DNA from: Micropterix aruncella
Taxonomy: Eukaryota; Arthropoda; Insecta; Lepidoptera; Micropterigidae
Direction of reading: 5' to 3'
Assembly (NCBI GenBank): GCA_944548615.1
Contig: OX155951.1
Coordinates: 40,839,964 to 40,903,963 of the forward strand
DNA length: 64,000 nucleotides
The translations under genes were made by a program, and so were the position numbers. Shown here piece after piece: positions 1-11,489 of the stretch (positions are counted from its first letter, which is position 1; the number at the start of each line of letters is the position of its first letter). Below the pieces are notes generated by a model. That model had not been told where the DNA came from. It saw only the letters and a program-made list of their open reading frames with translations, and did not search any database.

Positions 1-99
1 AGCTTAAGTGGCAGAGATTCTCGTTCATTCCAACAAGAACATGTTACAAATTAAAAGATTGGAACATTGCTACAAATATATCTTTTAGATGCGTATCTA

Positions 100-705
100 C
101 TAGTAAGTCTACTTTATAGTCGCCCCAAACCCGTCACCTCAGGAAGTTTGGTCGATTGGTCGTTCTATCTCCCGGCAAGTGAAATCAGAAGACTTGGACA
201 AACAGTCCACTGTCAAGCTCCGCCACATGCCGTTAGAGGCCAACGCCTTATCCGCGATATAACCAGATGTGTTACCCAACGGGCTTACACTCACGCCCTT
301 ACTTCCAATTGCGACCAGATTACTCCGGTCTCTCGACTGGTTACGAGTTCGAGGTCGCTTGCGCGATCCTCTCCCTTACGAAGCGGTGAAACGGTGTTTA
401 CCGAATCTTTCGCGGACCACAGCGTCCTTTGCCCGGCTGTTCACCCAGGATCGGGTAGCGGATGGTCATTTCAAGACCAGTCTCCCTAAGGTCCGCAACC
501 ACAATAGTCAGAATGCACAATCGATTGGCTTGCGCCGCACGGTGCACAGACCGTCCAGGAGTGCCAGAAGATTGACTCTTAGGGAAAACTAGCCCGAAGG
601 CCAGAGTCCTACCCGCGGGCTCGCACTTCATGCGCGAAGGCCGCCGGATGGGTGTTGACCCGTGAGTATAACCAACTCTCCGAACTCCGGACGGACTCCC
701 GATAG
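100..705 (+). repeat. Family A dispersed repeat, copy 1
   Basis: A GC-rich block that recurs at about 3.1, 9.3, 20.4, 29.7, 53.7 and 62.2 kb. It begins near a GTCGAC-like end, runs through a segment recognisable by CCCGTCACCTCAGGAAGTTT and ends near GGGTGTTGACCCGTGAGT. It has no uninterrupted frame shared by all copies, so I regard it as non-coding or a decayed 3' part of a retroelement. Copy 5 has a 14-bp target-site duplication, which points to target-primed reverse transcription. I do not know a published name. Confidence 0.75.
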
Positions 706-1084
706 TTCGGAGATCCATGTAATCCAGGAAACTCAAGATATAATATCTGGTAATAATAAAATATCGATCGTTGCTCGCGACCAGGGTCGCGATCGACCCA
801 CCATTCTATGTTATCGATCATATCAAAAAGAATCGATAAATCACGAACGACTCATCTCTATCTCTCTGCTTGTTGCACTAAATGCGGACAACATGTATAG
901 CAAACTTAATTCCATAATATAACCCAGATGTCCCCCTAATCCGGCTTAGCTTGGTTTCATATCCATCTGGATATTTCTCTAAAAAAAATATGAATTTCTA
1001 ATATTTTGTTAGGATTTGAATGAAGGTATTTCTAAGATTTCCGTGTTTGGATATCTTATTCTATACTAAAGCTTTGTTCTTTTT
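706..1084. other. AT-rich stretch, nothing recognised
   Basis: Low-complexity AT-rich DNA after family A copy 1, with a GATCG-rich patch near 765-800. No coding or repeat signal that I can support. Confidence 0.5.
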
Positions 1085-1260
1085 AACCGACTTCAAAAAA
1101 AGAAGGAGGCTATCAATTCGGTTGTATTTTTTTAACGTTTGTTACCTCAGAACTCCGTCATTTATGAACCGATTTATTTATTTAAAAGGATTTACTTCCA
1201 GATTGGTCGCATTTTAATGAAAATCCTGTTCTGATAATGGGATCCATGAGGAATTGAGGG
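1085..1260 (+). repeat. Lepidopteran-type dispersed repeat (ACTTCAAAAAAAG motif)
   Basis: Starts with CCGACTTCAAAAAAAGAAGG and continues with an accessory block ending in GATCCATGAGGAATTGAGGG. From memory this block is common between genes in moths and butterflies and is usually carried by retroelement 3' regions. No second copy lies in this window, so the assignment rests on recognition only. Confidence 0.45.
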
Positions 1261-1369
1261 AACTCCTCAAATATTATCATATGAAGTTGAAAATTTACAT
1301 GTTGGTTCAGTACTAATGGAAATTCATTTTTTATGGTAAGCATGACCTGATTTGGCTCCCGACGGTTGG

Positions 1370-1600
1370 CTCCCGACAAGGGGACTTCTCAACGGTCAAC
1401 ATCATAGACACGATTTTTTTTACATCAATTCAGTTACGACAGCCCGTCCTAAGTGTCACCAAGATAGTACTGCGAAATCCAGGGTTGGCTTCCAACGAGG
1501 GAACTGCTTAGCGGGTTTTTTAACAAAGCAAAGTTTTTTTAATACGCATTTAATAACAATAGCCCGTTCTAAGTTTCACCATGACATGGCTGCTGCATTT
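1370..1600 (+). repeat. Diverged two-unit tandem repeat, about 115 bp each
   Basis: Unit 1 (about 1370-1482) and unit 2 (about 1483-1600) share a GGTTGGCTYCC start and an AGCCCGTYCTAAGT block in the same order, with AT-rich filler between. The units are clearly related but diverged. They may belong to the same retroelement tail as the preceding block. Confidence 0.5.
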
Positions 1601-1777
1601 ATTTTTTAAAAAATGAATTCGGTTTTTCTTTTTTTTAATTTTGGATTTTATTCTTTATGCCTATTTAGTTTAACATTTATTACCAATTAAAACAAAATGG
1701 TACGCGATAGTTCCATTACATAATTGTAGGTAATTGTTAGAGTTATTACTAGCTTTAAATTTATTACCGAGTGCGTT

Positions 1778-1990
1778 TATTTAATTATTTATTTATTAAT
1801 TTAGGTATTCATTTCAATAAAACATTGATTTTTGCATACAAAAATAACTGGAACCGAATGGCAATACATTATGTTCATGCTTATTGGATTCTTTCACCCA
1901 ACTGTGTCTAACCCGTTCTATGGTGGATAGGGCTCTAATAATACAGTTTTTTTTAAACGTTGTAGTAAAATGTTTCCTAAGAAGTAAATA
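1778..1990 (-). mobile_element. LINE 3' end fragment
   Basis: The block following an ATTTATTTATTA tail (AAAACATTGATT, then GGAACCGAATGGCAA, then CACCCAACTG and CCCGTTCTA) repeats almost word for word at 33785-33925. There it sits at the 3' end of a minus-strand LINE whose C-terminal coding region survives. This copy is therefore a severely 5'-truncated relative. Confidence 0.6.
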
Positions 1991-2184
1991 GACTTAAAAT
2001 TTGTTCTCGTTAAATAAAACACAATTCATTATAAAAATGATTATTACACTTATTAAGATAACGGTTAGACTCCTAGTAGTAATATAATGTTTAATATAAT
2101 TAAAAGTTTTGCACTTCTCCTAAAAGCGACCGATTCAAATGCAAAAGTTGAGTAGTACTGCGAGGGTCGTAAGCTGGCGACGCG

Positions 2185-2455
2185 GTAATCTATAGTAAAT
2201 ATATAAAAAAATATGTTGGTATATCTGTCTGTCCGAGCTTAATATACATATATGTGCCAACATGAAGTTGGCACATACGTGTAATTTTTCATGGAGGTTT
2301 TTATGATATTCGCTTTGTTGTAACTTAACACTAGATGGCGCTGCAACGCATCAACTTCTATATCGCTCAACCGATTTCCATGAAAATTGGTATACTTAGG
2401 TATATAAGCACAGAGATAATACGGACAACGCCGGGTAATACCACTAGTTTTGTAT
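2185..2455 (+). mobile_element. Short interspersed retroelement tail (ends ...ACTAGT)
   Basis: Contains the typical run of lepidopteran non-LTR 3' ends of this type: a TATCTGTCTGTC start, an 'ACCGATTTCCATGAAAATTGG' type block near 2375-2395 and an AACGCCGGGTAATACCACTA end. The same architecture with different sequence occurs at 25.6, 48.2 and 60.8 kb. A palindrome around GCCAACATGAAGTTGGC lies near 2257-2273. Family name not determined. Confidence 0.5.
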
Positions 2456-2459
2456 AAAT

Positions 2460-3010
2460 ACGGTAAGAGGTTAGATATGTTATCAAAAATTGTATGCTAT
2501 TAAAGGTCTGAAATTGGAGCACCAACTTTTAAAAGATTCTGAAAAGGTGTTATGGAAGCAGTTGCAAACAACAAAAAATGAACAGCTACAAATGGTAACG
2601 ATTCTTCATACGGAAGCATTTTCCAGTGAGTTCGAGGCCCGTTTCCGCTCACTCCACCTGGCATTATGCGTAGTGTAATAGAGTCGATTTTCATAGCGAT
2701 GAAAGTTTGCTCATTACGCGAGCCAAAAGGCTACATTAGCCTACTTTATTTGAGAAATTGCGCTCGTTCCGGACGCGGGCCAAAATCATTCCGCCACCCT
2801 GCAGAAGTGGGAGAAGCCGCGGCTCGCTCGATATATGCCGGCTGCCGGAACAAAATAGCTTCTCCCGGAGCGATAAAGAATCATTACTCAAGCTTTCTTG
2901 CCGCCCGAGAAAAATCCGACAATTTAAATACCCTCGCGCCGGTCTTACGACTTCGCTCGCCTGGAGCTTGGAATGCATACTGCAGCCACTGAAGCAAGGA
3001 ACTTAACGCT
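2460..3010. other. GC-rich island of unknown nature
   Basis: Clearly more GC- and CpG-rich than its flanks, most strongly at 2755-2960. Short open frames run on both strands, but none resembles a family I know and none has an obvious partner exon. It could be a decayed element or host regulatory DNA. Confidence 0.3.
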
Positions 3011-3112
3011 TTACCCGAAACCCTTTATGGAAGGGGTCACATAGAAAGCTTTAAATCCCACATCTAACAACTTAAATAGTTTTTATACAAAAAAAAACTA
3101 TTTTAAGCACAA

Positions 3113-3700
3113 CTGGAGCTGTTAACTACAACGGAAGAACCTGTTACCTCAGAAAATTTTAACAATATTAGATCGTTCTGTCTCCCGTGAGGTGAGCGTA
3201 GAAGACTCGAAACGAAAACAGTCCACTGTCTAGTTACGCCACTCGCCCGTCAGATGCCAACGCCTTACGGCGAGGCACCGGGAAAGGTACCCAGCGGGCA
3301 GCCTTACCCCAGTTTGGAAGGATATATCCGTCTGGCATTACCCATCAGGATACCTCCTACCTCCTGACTGGTTACGGGATCGAGGTCGCTAGCGCGGTCC
3401 TCTCCCTTTCATAGCGGTGATACGGTGTCTATCGAATCTATCGCGGACCACGGCATCGCGTGCACGGCTCTTCACCCGGGATCGGGTGGCCGAATGGTCG
3501 TTTCAAGAGCAGTTGCGGTAAGGTTAACAACTACCCCCGCTCTATAGGAAACATTACTCTTTCCAGACTCCCCCGGCTGTTAGTCGGAATTCACAATCGA
3601 TTGGCTGACGCCGCACGGGGCGCAAACCGTCCAGTAGAGCCTAAAGGTTGACTCCTAGGGGAGACTGGCCCGCCAGAGTCCTGCCAGGGTTCGCGCTTCT
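3113..3700 (+). repeat. Family A dispersed repeat, copy 2
   Basis: Follows copy 1 through its whole length in the same order, from a TTAACTACAACGG start to the segment around CAGAGTCCTGCCAGGG. It lacks the terminal GGGTGTTGACCC part and is followed at once by a Penelope-like palindrome. Confidence 0.75.
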
Positions 3701-3796
3701 GAAAGACCCAGAAAAACCAGGACACAGGTATCTGTGCTTCTCCCTTCGACGCTTTCCTAGATGCGATTTATTACGGTCATCAAATTTAAACAAAGT

Positions 3797-3978
3797 TTAG
3801 GTTTTAAATAAGATAAAAATGAATTTACCGAGTGAAACCACCGTTGTCCAGAAAGTCTACCTTCGACATCGGAGGCTGCAACATCGCTGAAACATCGGGT
3901 GTTACAAACTTCACGCATTAAATTCGTTTTTATCTTATTTATAATCTCAAACAATAGCGTTAGTCTTCGATTTCAAAG
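3797..3978. mobile_element. Penelope-like element end, old copy
   Basis: A diverged member of the family best seen at 43.4 kb. A partial inverted hairpin module (3803-3870) is followed by a direct one (GGCTGCAACATCGCTGAAAC, with AACATCGGGTG) and then by the reverse complement of the conserved GAAGACTA module. This order matches the 27.1 kb copy. Many substitutions mark it as the oldest of the five. Confidence 0.6.
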
Positions 3979-3979
3979 T

Positions 3980-5660
3980 TTAGTTTGCCAAAATTAAATA
4001 TCGAGTTTAAGAACGTTTTAACTACTTTAATAAAATTTGCTATAAATCGTCGAGGACTGATTTTGCATTATAACAACCTTCAAAGCCAGCAATTGCGGTA
4101 TTGGTCTTATCATTCTTACGCCCTCTATCTTATTTTTTTGTCTAAAATTAGACTAGATGCATGAAATGCATTAATGCCGGTGGAATAAAAAAATATTGTA
4201 TTTTGAAATACTACAAAATGAATATTTTAATTCTATCTGAATGCGCCCCATGTACGAGTATACGTATGTATGTAGGTTAAAAGCACCGCATAGGGGATAG
4301 TACTATATTTGTAAATTAATTGAAAATCGTAAACCTCGCTTTGAATATTAGTCAATCGAGTAACGTTATTGCTGTAGTAGATGTAGCAGAAACTCGATTA
4401 TTCGGAATGATCCGGTGGTTTGGCGTAGCAATTTCGTAAACTAGGATTTGATTTTTTACGTCGTTTGTATCAGTTGCTCATCAAGTGAAATGGCACAATA
4501 GTAAGTGGATAAAAGCTTAAACTAAAATGTTATGTTATATGTTCTGATATGAGAATAATCTAATAACATCGGCACAAAATTAAAAAAAAATAATTCTTAG
4601 AACCCGGTTATATCGCCACCTAACAGGTCCAATAAAGAATCTAAACTATTCAGGGACCCACTCAAACACATACAAAAAAACATCAAAACCGTTCCAAACC
4701 GATTAGGAGGATTTCAGTGACATACACGTGTACAGAAGAATTATGTATATACATATGAGTTTAAAAAGATATATTTATTACGAACTTCAAAATCAGCCGA
4801 TAGTGTTAAGTTAGGTATGCTCCTTCACTTTCAATGCAGACACCTACAGCTCCCCAGAGTACCGCCGCTGGTTCTTTCAGAATTGCTTTTCTCGGAAGAT
4901 TTGTGAAACAAAGCGGGAAGTAATTTACGAAAATTGGTGCTTCCGGACACTGCCACCCCAAACCCCCGCCCCTTTACACCCCGCGGTAACTCTCCCCAGG
5001 GGGAAGGGGAGATGACGCGGAAAGGGGTGCCTGTGCTTACCCTGCAATAACGTCAGCACTGCAGGACACTTGCATCAGAAGGGTAGGATTACTGCTGCAG
5101 TGGCTGTAACAAGACCCACATTTCTATCTTTAACTACGATGTAATGTAGACGTTGCTGTACGGATTCATATCGACCGTGCAAAAAGTCACGTGGCATCAT
5201 ATATTGACACCAGAAAGCAACGACAGAAAATCAGTGCGATATGTGAAATATTAGCCGTTTTTTTATTTCGATGTTTTTATACATACGATGGGCTTAAATT
5301 AGGTCCCAAATATTAATGAAATTATGTATGAAACTTTTATACTTTAATAAATAAAAGTGATTAAAGTGGTTGATCTGAAAATAATAAATATATAATAGAC
5401 CTTCCACAAAAAAACTTTTTAAAAATTTCGTGTGATGAATGTGACTGTTCGTTACTACTCTATATGTAGTTGCCTTATTTAATCTGCGATAATAATATCC
5501 ATTCCGGTCATGTTTTCCAAAAACCGTTGACCAAGCACAGCCAGCTCACCCTATTTGTAACGGGATCTCACATTGAACGGTGTTGTGCGCTGAGGTTCTA
5601 TAACGGAATATAATTTTTGATTCTTCCAATTGCACACTTTATCTCCTGAATCACATATGA
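3980..5660. other. AT-rich spacer with one GC-rich patch
   Basis: Mostly AT-rich DNA without coding signal. A GC-rich patch at about 4840-5060 includes pyrimidine-rich and GGGGAAGGGGAGA tracts and a short inverted CCCCAGGGGG. The last 250 bases may be the 5' untranslated part of the LINE that starts at 5665, but no boundary can be set. Confidence 0.4.
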
Positions 5661-5664
5661 TAAA

Positions 5665-8100
5665 ATGCTGACCAGAAGTGGTACCATTTTGACTAAAACA
5701 ATTAATAATTTACTAGCACCACAGGCTACACAAGAAATTGGCCCTCTAGCAGGTCTTACAAGACGGAAAAAAGACGATGTTGTTTATAGCAGCCCGAGAA
5801 GACAAACTGCAAACGGAATGAAAACATTAACAGCTGAACTTGAGTAGTCCAAAAAAACGAACGAAAAACTTTTGTTAGAAAACGAAAAAAACTTTTTTGA
5901 AATTTATAGGGTATGTAAAGAAAATATTCAATTGAAAAAGACAATTTATGAACTGAAGAGGACAGTGGATGAATATACCATAGAGAAGGATCAAGCCCTC
6001 GTTAAAATAAAAGAATATGATGGTGAATCTAAAGAATACAATTAATTGCATGAGTGTGTAACAAAACGTAAAAAATAAATGCCGAGCTTGAGAAAAAAAG
6101 CTATTCCTACTGCCACTATGATGACACAATTTGCTCAAACATCACTTTAACAGAATCATCTGAATGTAATAGAGAAATCATTGAATTGCAGCAATTAGTT
6201 AGGGATAAAGAATTGGAATGTCAGCTTCTCGTGACTTTTATTTCAATTAGAGATAAAGAAATTGAAGAACTACATAAGCTTAAGGCTTTAATTCAATCAA
6301 TCCCTATTATAGAAAATTAATACGGTACCGATCACTCGCAGATATGGACAGCGGTTACCGATAACACAAATGAACCAAATATTAACAATTTTAGTCGATC
6401 TAACACTTTAAAGAAATGCGATTTTTTAAAAATGGGGACGATAAAAAGGTTGATGAGGCGACCAAAAGAATTAGATTTTTTTGGGAACAAAAGGAGAAAG
6501 AAACACAAATCTACAAAGAAAACCATTCTATTCCAGGTAAAAGTAACATTCAAATTTATAGCGATGAAACTATGAAAGGCGTTAGCGGGAAGCTTAAACC
6601 TAATGGTTTATAATGTTCTGCGATCTAAGCTTAAACTTAATTCCATAATGGTTTAGCTTGTCTACCAAGGTAAGTATTGATGTTTATACAGTCGAATGCT
6701 TTGCTTAGATCGCAGAACAGTCCTGCTGAAAGCATCTTCTTGTTTCAACTATTCTCAATCATGAAACATGCAGACAACGCGGCATCCTGTGTAGATTTTT
6801 TTTGTCCGGAATCCATATTGACTGTCTGAAATGACCACAAATTTTTCAAGGAAACGATTTAGTCGTTTTTCGATGACCTTCTCCAAAATTTTTGAGAAAT
6901 TACTCAGTGGGGCTACGGGTCGATAATTTTCTACGCTCGTGGGATCGCCCTTTTTTATATATCTGTGTAATCTTGGCTACTTTATGACAATCTGGAAATA
7001 TTCCCTCTAAAAAGCTTAAATTGTAAAGATATGTTAGACAAGGTGCCAGTACACTTTTATGGATTTTAATTACGCTAACAGGTATATCATCGAGACCAGT
7101 TGATATTTTGTTCTTTGGAGAGTCGATGCATTTTTCTATTTCTTGATGGTTGATTGATAGTTTGATCCTTATTAAATGTAGTTTATGTAGAACTCTCTGG
7201 ATGCTTTCTATTTATATTTCTGTTGTTTTTTATTTTTCTAGTTTTTATGTCTTTGTTATTTTTTAATTTCTATGTTTTTTTAATTTACTAGTTTTTATAG
7301 ACTTTTTTATAATTTTATGAGTAATTTGAAATATAATTTTATTTGTAGAAATACCAATTTTATTTGATATGTAATTTCTATACCCAGATCGGGTTTTTGA
7401 AAATAAACTATTCTTATTCTTATTCTTAAATAGAGCATTATTGAAAATCAGATATTTGCTCTTATTATTCCAGAAGCAACAAGTTCAGATATTTTAAATA
7501 ACATACGGTGGAAGTCTCATTTCAATCAAAATGATCATATAATTATAAGTGTCGGATCGCACAATAAAAAATTAACCACATTTTTGGTTGATATCGGCAT
7601 GGCCATATTGGCACACAGAAATACGAACGTATACGTTGTAGAAGTGCCAAATAATAATTCGTTAAACGAGAAATATTTAAATTCTGCACTTCGCACATTA
7701 TGCAAACAATACAACCACGTTACTTACATTCCATTCACATGAAATATTGCTGCGAAGTTAACTACCGAAATTAAAATGCGCAACTACGAAAGTACTTATT
7801 TAAGCTTCAATTGCAAGCAAGTAAAGGATTGCTACAATTAAAGCCAAAACGAAATTTGCAAATCAACATCAGAGGAATATCAAGTGTTGGATTTGGAGAA
7901 AACTACTTCCACAAAAGGTCATGATTCCGGATTATTTTAGCAAACGACCGCCAAAAAACATCCACAGCACTGAAACGAAAATAAAGATCACGGACTACTT
8001 CAAGCCCAAGGAATCTGAAGCCAACCAGATAACTTTTTTTAAAGATAGGCATGTCGCCAGTGGAAATTTTTAGGAAGTACTGTGACGGAATCGTCTCCCG
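5665..8100 (+). pseudogene. LINE ORF1-like protein, decayed and interrupted
   Basis: Reading through stops gives a chain starting MLTRSGTILTKTINNLLAP, followed by a Lys/Glu-rich heptad segment that looks like a coiled coil (about 5840-6070). After a nested insertion (6613-7435) the same strand resumes with an IIPEATSSDILNNIRW region and a hydrophobic block with IIISVGSHN and NVYVVEVPNN. The layout, coiled coil then an alpha/beta domain upstream of an endonuclease, fits ORF1 of CR1- or Jockey-like LINEs; some of those carry an SGNH/esterase-like domain, and the GSHN motif hints at that. At least five stops or frameshifts are present, so it is dead. Function assignment is inference. Confidence 0.55.
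6613..7435. mobile_element. Nested LINE fragment with inverted 5' part
   Basis: On the minus strand, 7140 to 6670 encodes reverse transcriptase fingers and palm: a PVSVIKIHKSVLAPCLTYLY stretch, then ENYRPVAPLSNFSKILEKVI after one frameshift, then FCDLSKAFDCI (motif A with its catalytic Asp). The 3' end from about 7200 runs on the plus strand and finishes with a CCCAGATCGGGTTTTTGAA hairpin and a CTTATTCTTATTCTT tail. A 5' part inverted against the 3' part is the mark of twin priming. GTTCTGCGATCTAAGC at 6615-6630 is the exact reverse complement of 6703-6718. Confidence 0.7.
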
Positions 8101-8189
8101 ATGACCACAAAATTGATCGATTTTGAAATGAAACTCTTAAACGACATGAAGCAACACAGAACAATAACTTTCTACCTTATACTACAACA

Positions 8190-9240
8190 TTCAGGGCCTG
8201 GAATCTTATAACAGACTAGAGGAATTAGAACTACACCTTCAAGATAAAAATGTTAACGTTAATGTAATATGTATTACTAAACACTAAACTAATGAAAATA
8301 ATGGGGTAGAAATACTAATGCATATGTTTTGCGTAGCCAGCATGTATCAAAGGACTTCGCATTTAAGAGGCGGGTCGTGCATTCTAGTCAAAAATAACAT
8401 AAACTATAAAGAAATTGATTATCTAAAACAGTTCAACATGAAAATAGAGTTTGAAATAAGCGGCATAGAAATTATCGATATTAATTTAATAATATTATGT
8501 ATTTACAGGCTAACCAATGGTGATGTTGATATTTTTAATTGTCAACTAGAACGTGTCTTAAATGTTTTACAAAAAAATGGAATAAAAAAAATGTAATATG
8601 CGCTGACTTCAATATTGACATTCTAAAAATATCAAGTGACGTCAAGAAATTGACTTCGGTATTACTTACTAACATTTAATCTAAATATGACAATATTCGA
8701 ACCAACTCTAATAATGGGAAGCTCCAGTTCTGCAATAGATAATATTTCATGTTATTTTAATGGTCATAAGACAGAAATTATTGACCCCGGTTTGTAAAAA
8801 TATAATCAGATCATAAGGCTCTGATTATATTTTTAAGCATTAAAACTAAATATATATACGAAAACTGCTGCCACTTTTCATCAAGAAAAGTTCATTGAAA
8901 TGAATATCTGGAGACATACAAAAATGTATTAAAAGATACTGACTGGAACTGCTTAAACGATTGTAATGATGTGCATGAAAATTGTAAACTTTTTATTAAT
9001 ATATTAAAAGGTGCATTGGATGCCACAATACCAGTTAATATGAAAAAGGTATATCCATTGTGCCAAAATAAATGGATAACGGCAGGAATAAGAGTATCGT
9101 GCAAGACAAAACGAAATTTGTATATTCTCTCTAGTGAAACTAGAAACCCAACAGATATTTTAAAGTACAATACTTACAAGGGAGTTTTAAAAAAAGTTAT
9201 TTATATTGCAAAAACAAACTATAATAGCAAAATATATATA
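8190..9240 (+). pseudogene. LINE apurinic-type endonuclease and linker, decayed
   Basis: Reading through stops gives an N-terminal NIQGLESYNRLEELELHL followed by ICITKH, the usual start of a LINE APE endonuclease. Then come a GGSCILVKN strand, a CADFNID equivalent after a stop, and a SAIDNIS segment. Past the endonuclease lies the KWITAGIRVSCKTKRNLY type linker that precedes the reverse transcriptase in many CR1/I-like LINEs (about 9070-9120). The longest clean piece is 8318-8596. The reverse transcriptase itself is missing: a family A copy starts at 9252. This is probably the continuation of the ORF1 at 5665. Confidence 0.7.
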
Positions 9241-9251
9241 AAATCGATAAC

Positions 9252-9626
9252 CGGTGAAGAGCCGGGCAAAGGATGGTCCGCGATGGATTCGGTAGGCACC
9301 GTATCACCGCTACGTAACGGAGAGCACCGCGCAAGCGACCTCGAACCTGTAACCAGTCGGGAAACCGGAGAGTGTCGGCCCGCAAGTTCATTAACCTGGT
9401 TATCTCGCGGTATGGCGTTGGCTTCTTACGGGCATGTGACGGAAATAGACCGGTGATTGTTTTGTCCTAAGTCTTCTGAGCTCACCTCACGGATGACAGA
9501 ACGATCTAATATCGTTAAAATTTCCTGATGTGACGGATTCGCCCGTTGTAGTCGACAGCTCTAGTTGTTATTCCCCGGAGTGCACGGTCGATGGCAAACG
9601 CCGCACAAAGCGCAAATCGCTCAGTG
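9252..9626. repeat. Family A, copy 3 (inversion subfamily)
   Basis: Bases 9252-9565 are the minus-strand 5' half of family A, ending at its usual GTCGAC terminus. Instead of flanking DNA, CTAGTTGTTA and then the plus-strand 3' half (GGAGTGCACGGTCGATGGC) follow directly. The same junction occurs in copy 6 near 54232. It interrupts the LINE endonuclease/linker region. Confidence 0.7.
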
Positions 9627-9639
9627 TCGTCCGAGGTTT

Positions 9640-9990
9640 TATTTTTATTTTATTTGATTTTATTTTATAGCAAACTTACAGATAGTAAATATATGATACT
9701 AGTATCTTAAAAACATATGTAAACGAAACAAATTTACTATCCTATGAATAGTTTGCAGCGCTTGCATTACACATTAGAAATAACATGAACACGTTGATAG
9801 TAGAAAAAAATATAATAAAGCTAATAATAATATGAGGGTAAGAAAAGAAATAATTAAATAAGTTGTTAATAAGGATATTTGGATTGAGCAAAATAGAAGG
9901 ATGAGTAATTGGATAATAATATGTATTATATATAATATGATATAATACAATAGTATGTTATAATATAATAATCAAAATGCAATATAATAA
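9640..9990 (-). mobile_element. Probable LINE 3' untranslated end
   Basis: Begins with a TTTTATTTTTATTTTATTTG tract followed by the CAAACTTACAGATAGTAAAT type sequence that usually lies behind (TTTTA)n tails of minus-strand LINEs. No coding part is recognisable, so only the tail and position support this. Confidence 0.4.
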
Positions 9991-9999
9991 TTTTCCCCC

Positions 10000-10640
10000 A
10001 GCTTGAAACAACCGATTCCTTTGAACAACCTGTCCAGGTCTGGGCTTACAGCCGTGATAGGGTTCTCAAAGTCCTTTTCAGGTTAATCCCTCTTCGAGGA
10101 GGCAACCGGATAGAAGTTGAAGTGAGTTGAGCCGAACCAAAATCCTATCAGGCACAAGCTGTGCGGAACCGTTAGATACCGTGCAGCGTCTTTTAGTGCG
10201 ACTTTGTATTACAATAAAGCAGTATAGAGCCACTTGGTCTATTTTAGTGGTGCCGAACATATCTCTTTCATTGATGCTGCGCGGGGCCGCCGCATCGCCG
10301 CCACCAATCTGCCCTGTTGAATACAAAAGGGGATTTCTATTTTTAATGGACCTTCTCCGCCGTTAGACGGGAAAACTGCAGTGCAGTCGGGACGTGGGCC
10401 ATCGATTGCCCTGGCCATTGAGATAAAGCGCTGCGGGCGTATATGGGCAATTCCGATTGTGCCTAACCCAATTTTATAAAATAATCAGCAGAGCGTCGCG
10501 TTTCGTATTGGCTGTTACGCCATTAATTTAACTAAAGATTAATTTACCTAACGTTTTAATGCAATTGCATAACTAACTTATTAATGCAATGCAATGCCAT
10601 TCAACCGTCTTGATGACAAAATAAAGGACATAGAAAATAC
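10000..10640. promoter_or_regulatory. GC-rich island grading into ATTA-rich DNA, possible regulatory DNA
   Basis: 10040-10450 is GC-rich and occurs once in the window; 10490-10610 is AT-rich with ATTAATTTAAC, GATTAATTTACC and an ATGCAATGCAATGCC run. No frame resembles a protein I know. Unknown; regulatory DNA is one option, a degraded element another. Confidence 0.25.
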
Positions 10641-11370
10641 CGTTTTATTCAAAAAGAATATTTAAAAATGGCTTCTTGACGACATAGGTCGTTTAAGGAC
10701 AGAGAACGAACTTCTGCAAGTCATATCTTAAAATAAAAATAAAATATATATTTCTGCATAACTTTACTATTATACTATATAATATGATATAAGATATTAA
10801 ACAAAATGTACTATATTGTAATATAATTCAAAAGAATAATACTATAATATATTTAGATCGTTATATTTATATATTTGTGTATGTATGTATATGTATGTGT
10901 GTATGTGTATATGTATCTATATGAGTACCTACTTCAGTTAGGCTTCTCCACCTAAGTCAGAAAATAAGTCGTATGCCCAGATACAGGCTATATTTGGCCT
11001 AGTTGGATATGCGCTGAGCATAGTCATGTGAATGTGGGCCGTTGTTTCTTCGCACCATTACTTGGTATGACCATTTTTATGTGTTTTATAATTATATTTG
11101 AAACAAATAATTTTTTTTTTTAAAAATTAAAAAAAATATATAAGTTTAGAACACACATTGCGTTCCTTGCTTGTCAAGTGATACAAAATGGCGAGAACGT
11201 AACGTAACGTAACGAACGTAACGTTCAAAACTGGCTGGAAGCGACCATCTTGTAATTTGAGTAGACAATTTGGACATAGACAAACAGCGCTCTATGATGA
11301 CGAACGTGACGAATAATCGATCTGAATTATTTATTTATAGCTTTCCCTAAAAAATACACCGTCTTACATA
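10640..11370. other. AT-rich spacer with simple repeats
   Basis: Holds a (TATG/TG)n-like tract at about 10870-10925 and a short GAACGTAACGTAACGTAACG run at 11195-11220. Otherwise no signal. Confidence 0.5.
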
Positions 11371-11375
11371 AAGTT

Positions 11376-11480
11376 GTGAATAAGGAAATTCTTTTTTTTG
11401 GGAAAATTTTAGAATTGAAGTTCGCACTGGATCTTCACGTTTTAAGATTTCTGGAGATTTTCTGCCTTTATGAGTGTGTG
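11376..11480 (+). repeat. Family E repeat, first segment (split copy)
   Basis: Shares GGATCTTCACGTTTTAAGAT, a CTGCCT block and a GTGTGTCTGTACCC end with the continuous copy at 36120-36220. The copy is cut here; its middle reappears at 12640 and its tail at about 13188, so later insertions split it. Confidence 0.6.
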
Positions 11481-11489
11481 TGTGTCTGT

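Noticed and set aside
67..592. Overlapping open frames in family A copy 1
   Set aside because: Corresponding frames in the other six copies are broken at different places and no family is recognised; the openness comes from GC content.
6613..7435. Two independent LINE insertions of opposite orientation
   Set aside because: Possible, but one twin-primed insertion explains the mirrored 16-mer and the single tail more simply; kept as the preferred reading.
10000..10450. Ribosomal DNA fragment
   Set aside because: GC-rich appearance suggested it at first, but none of the conserved rRNA core words I know could be found.
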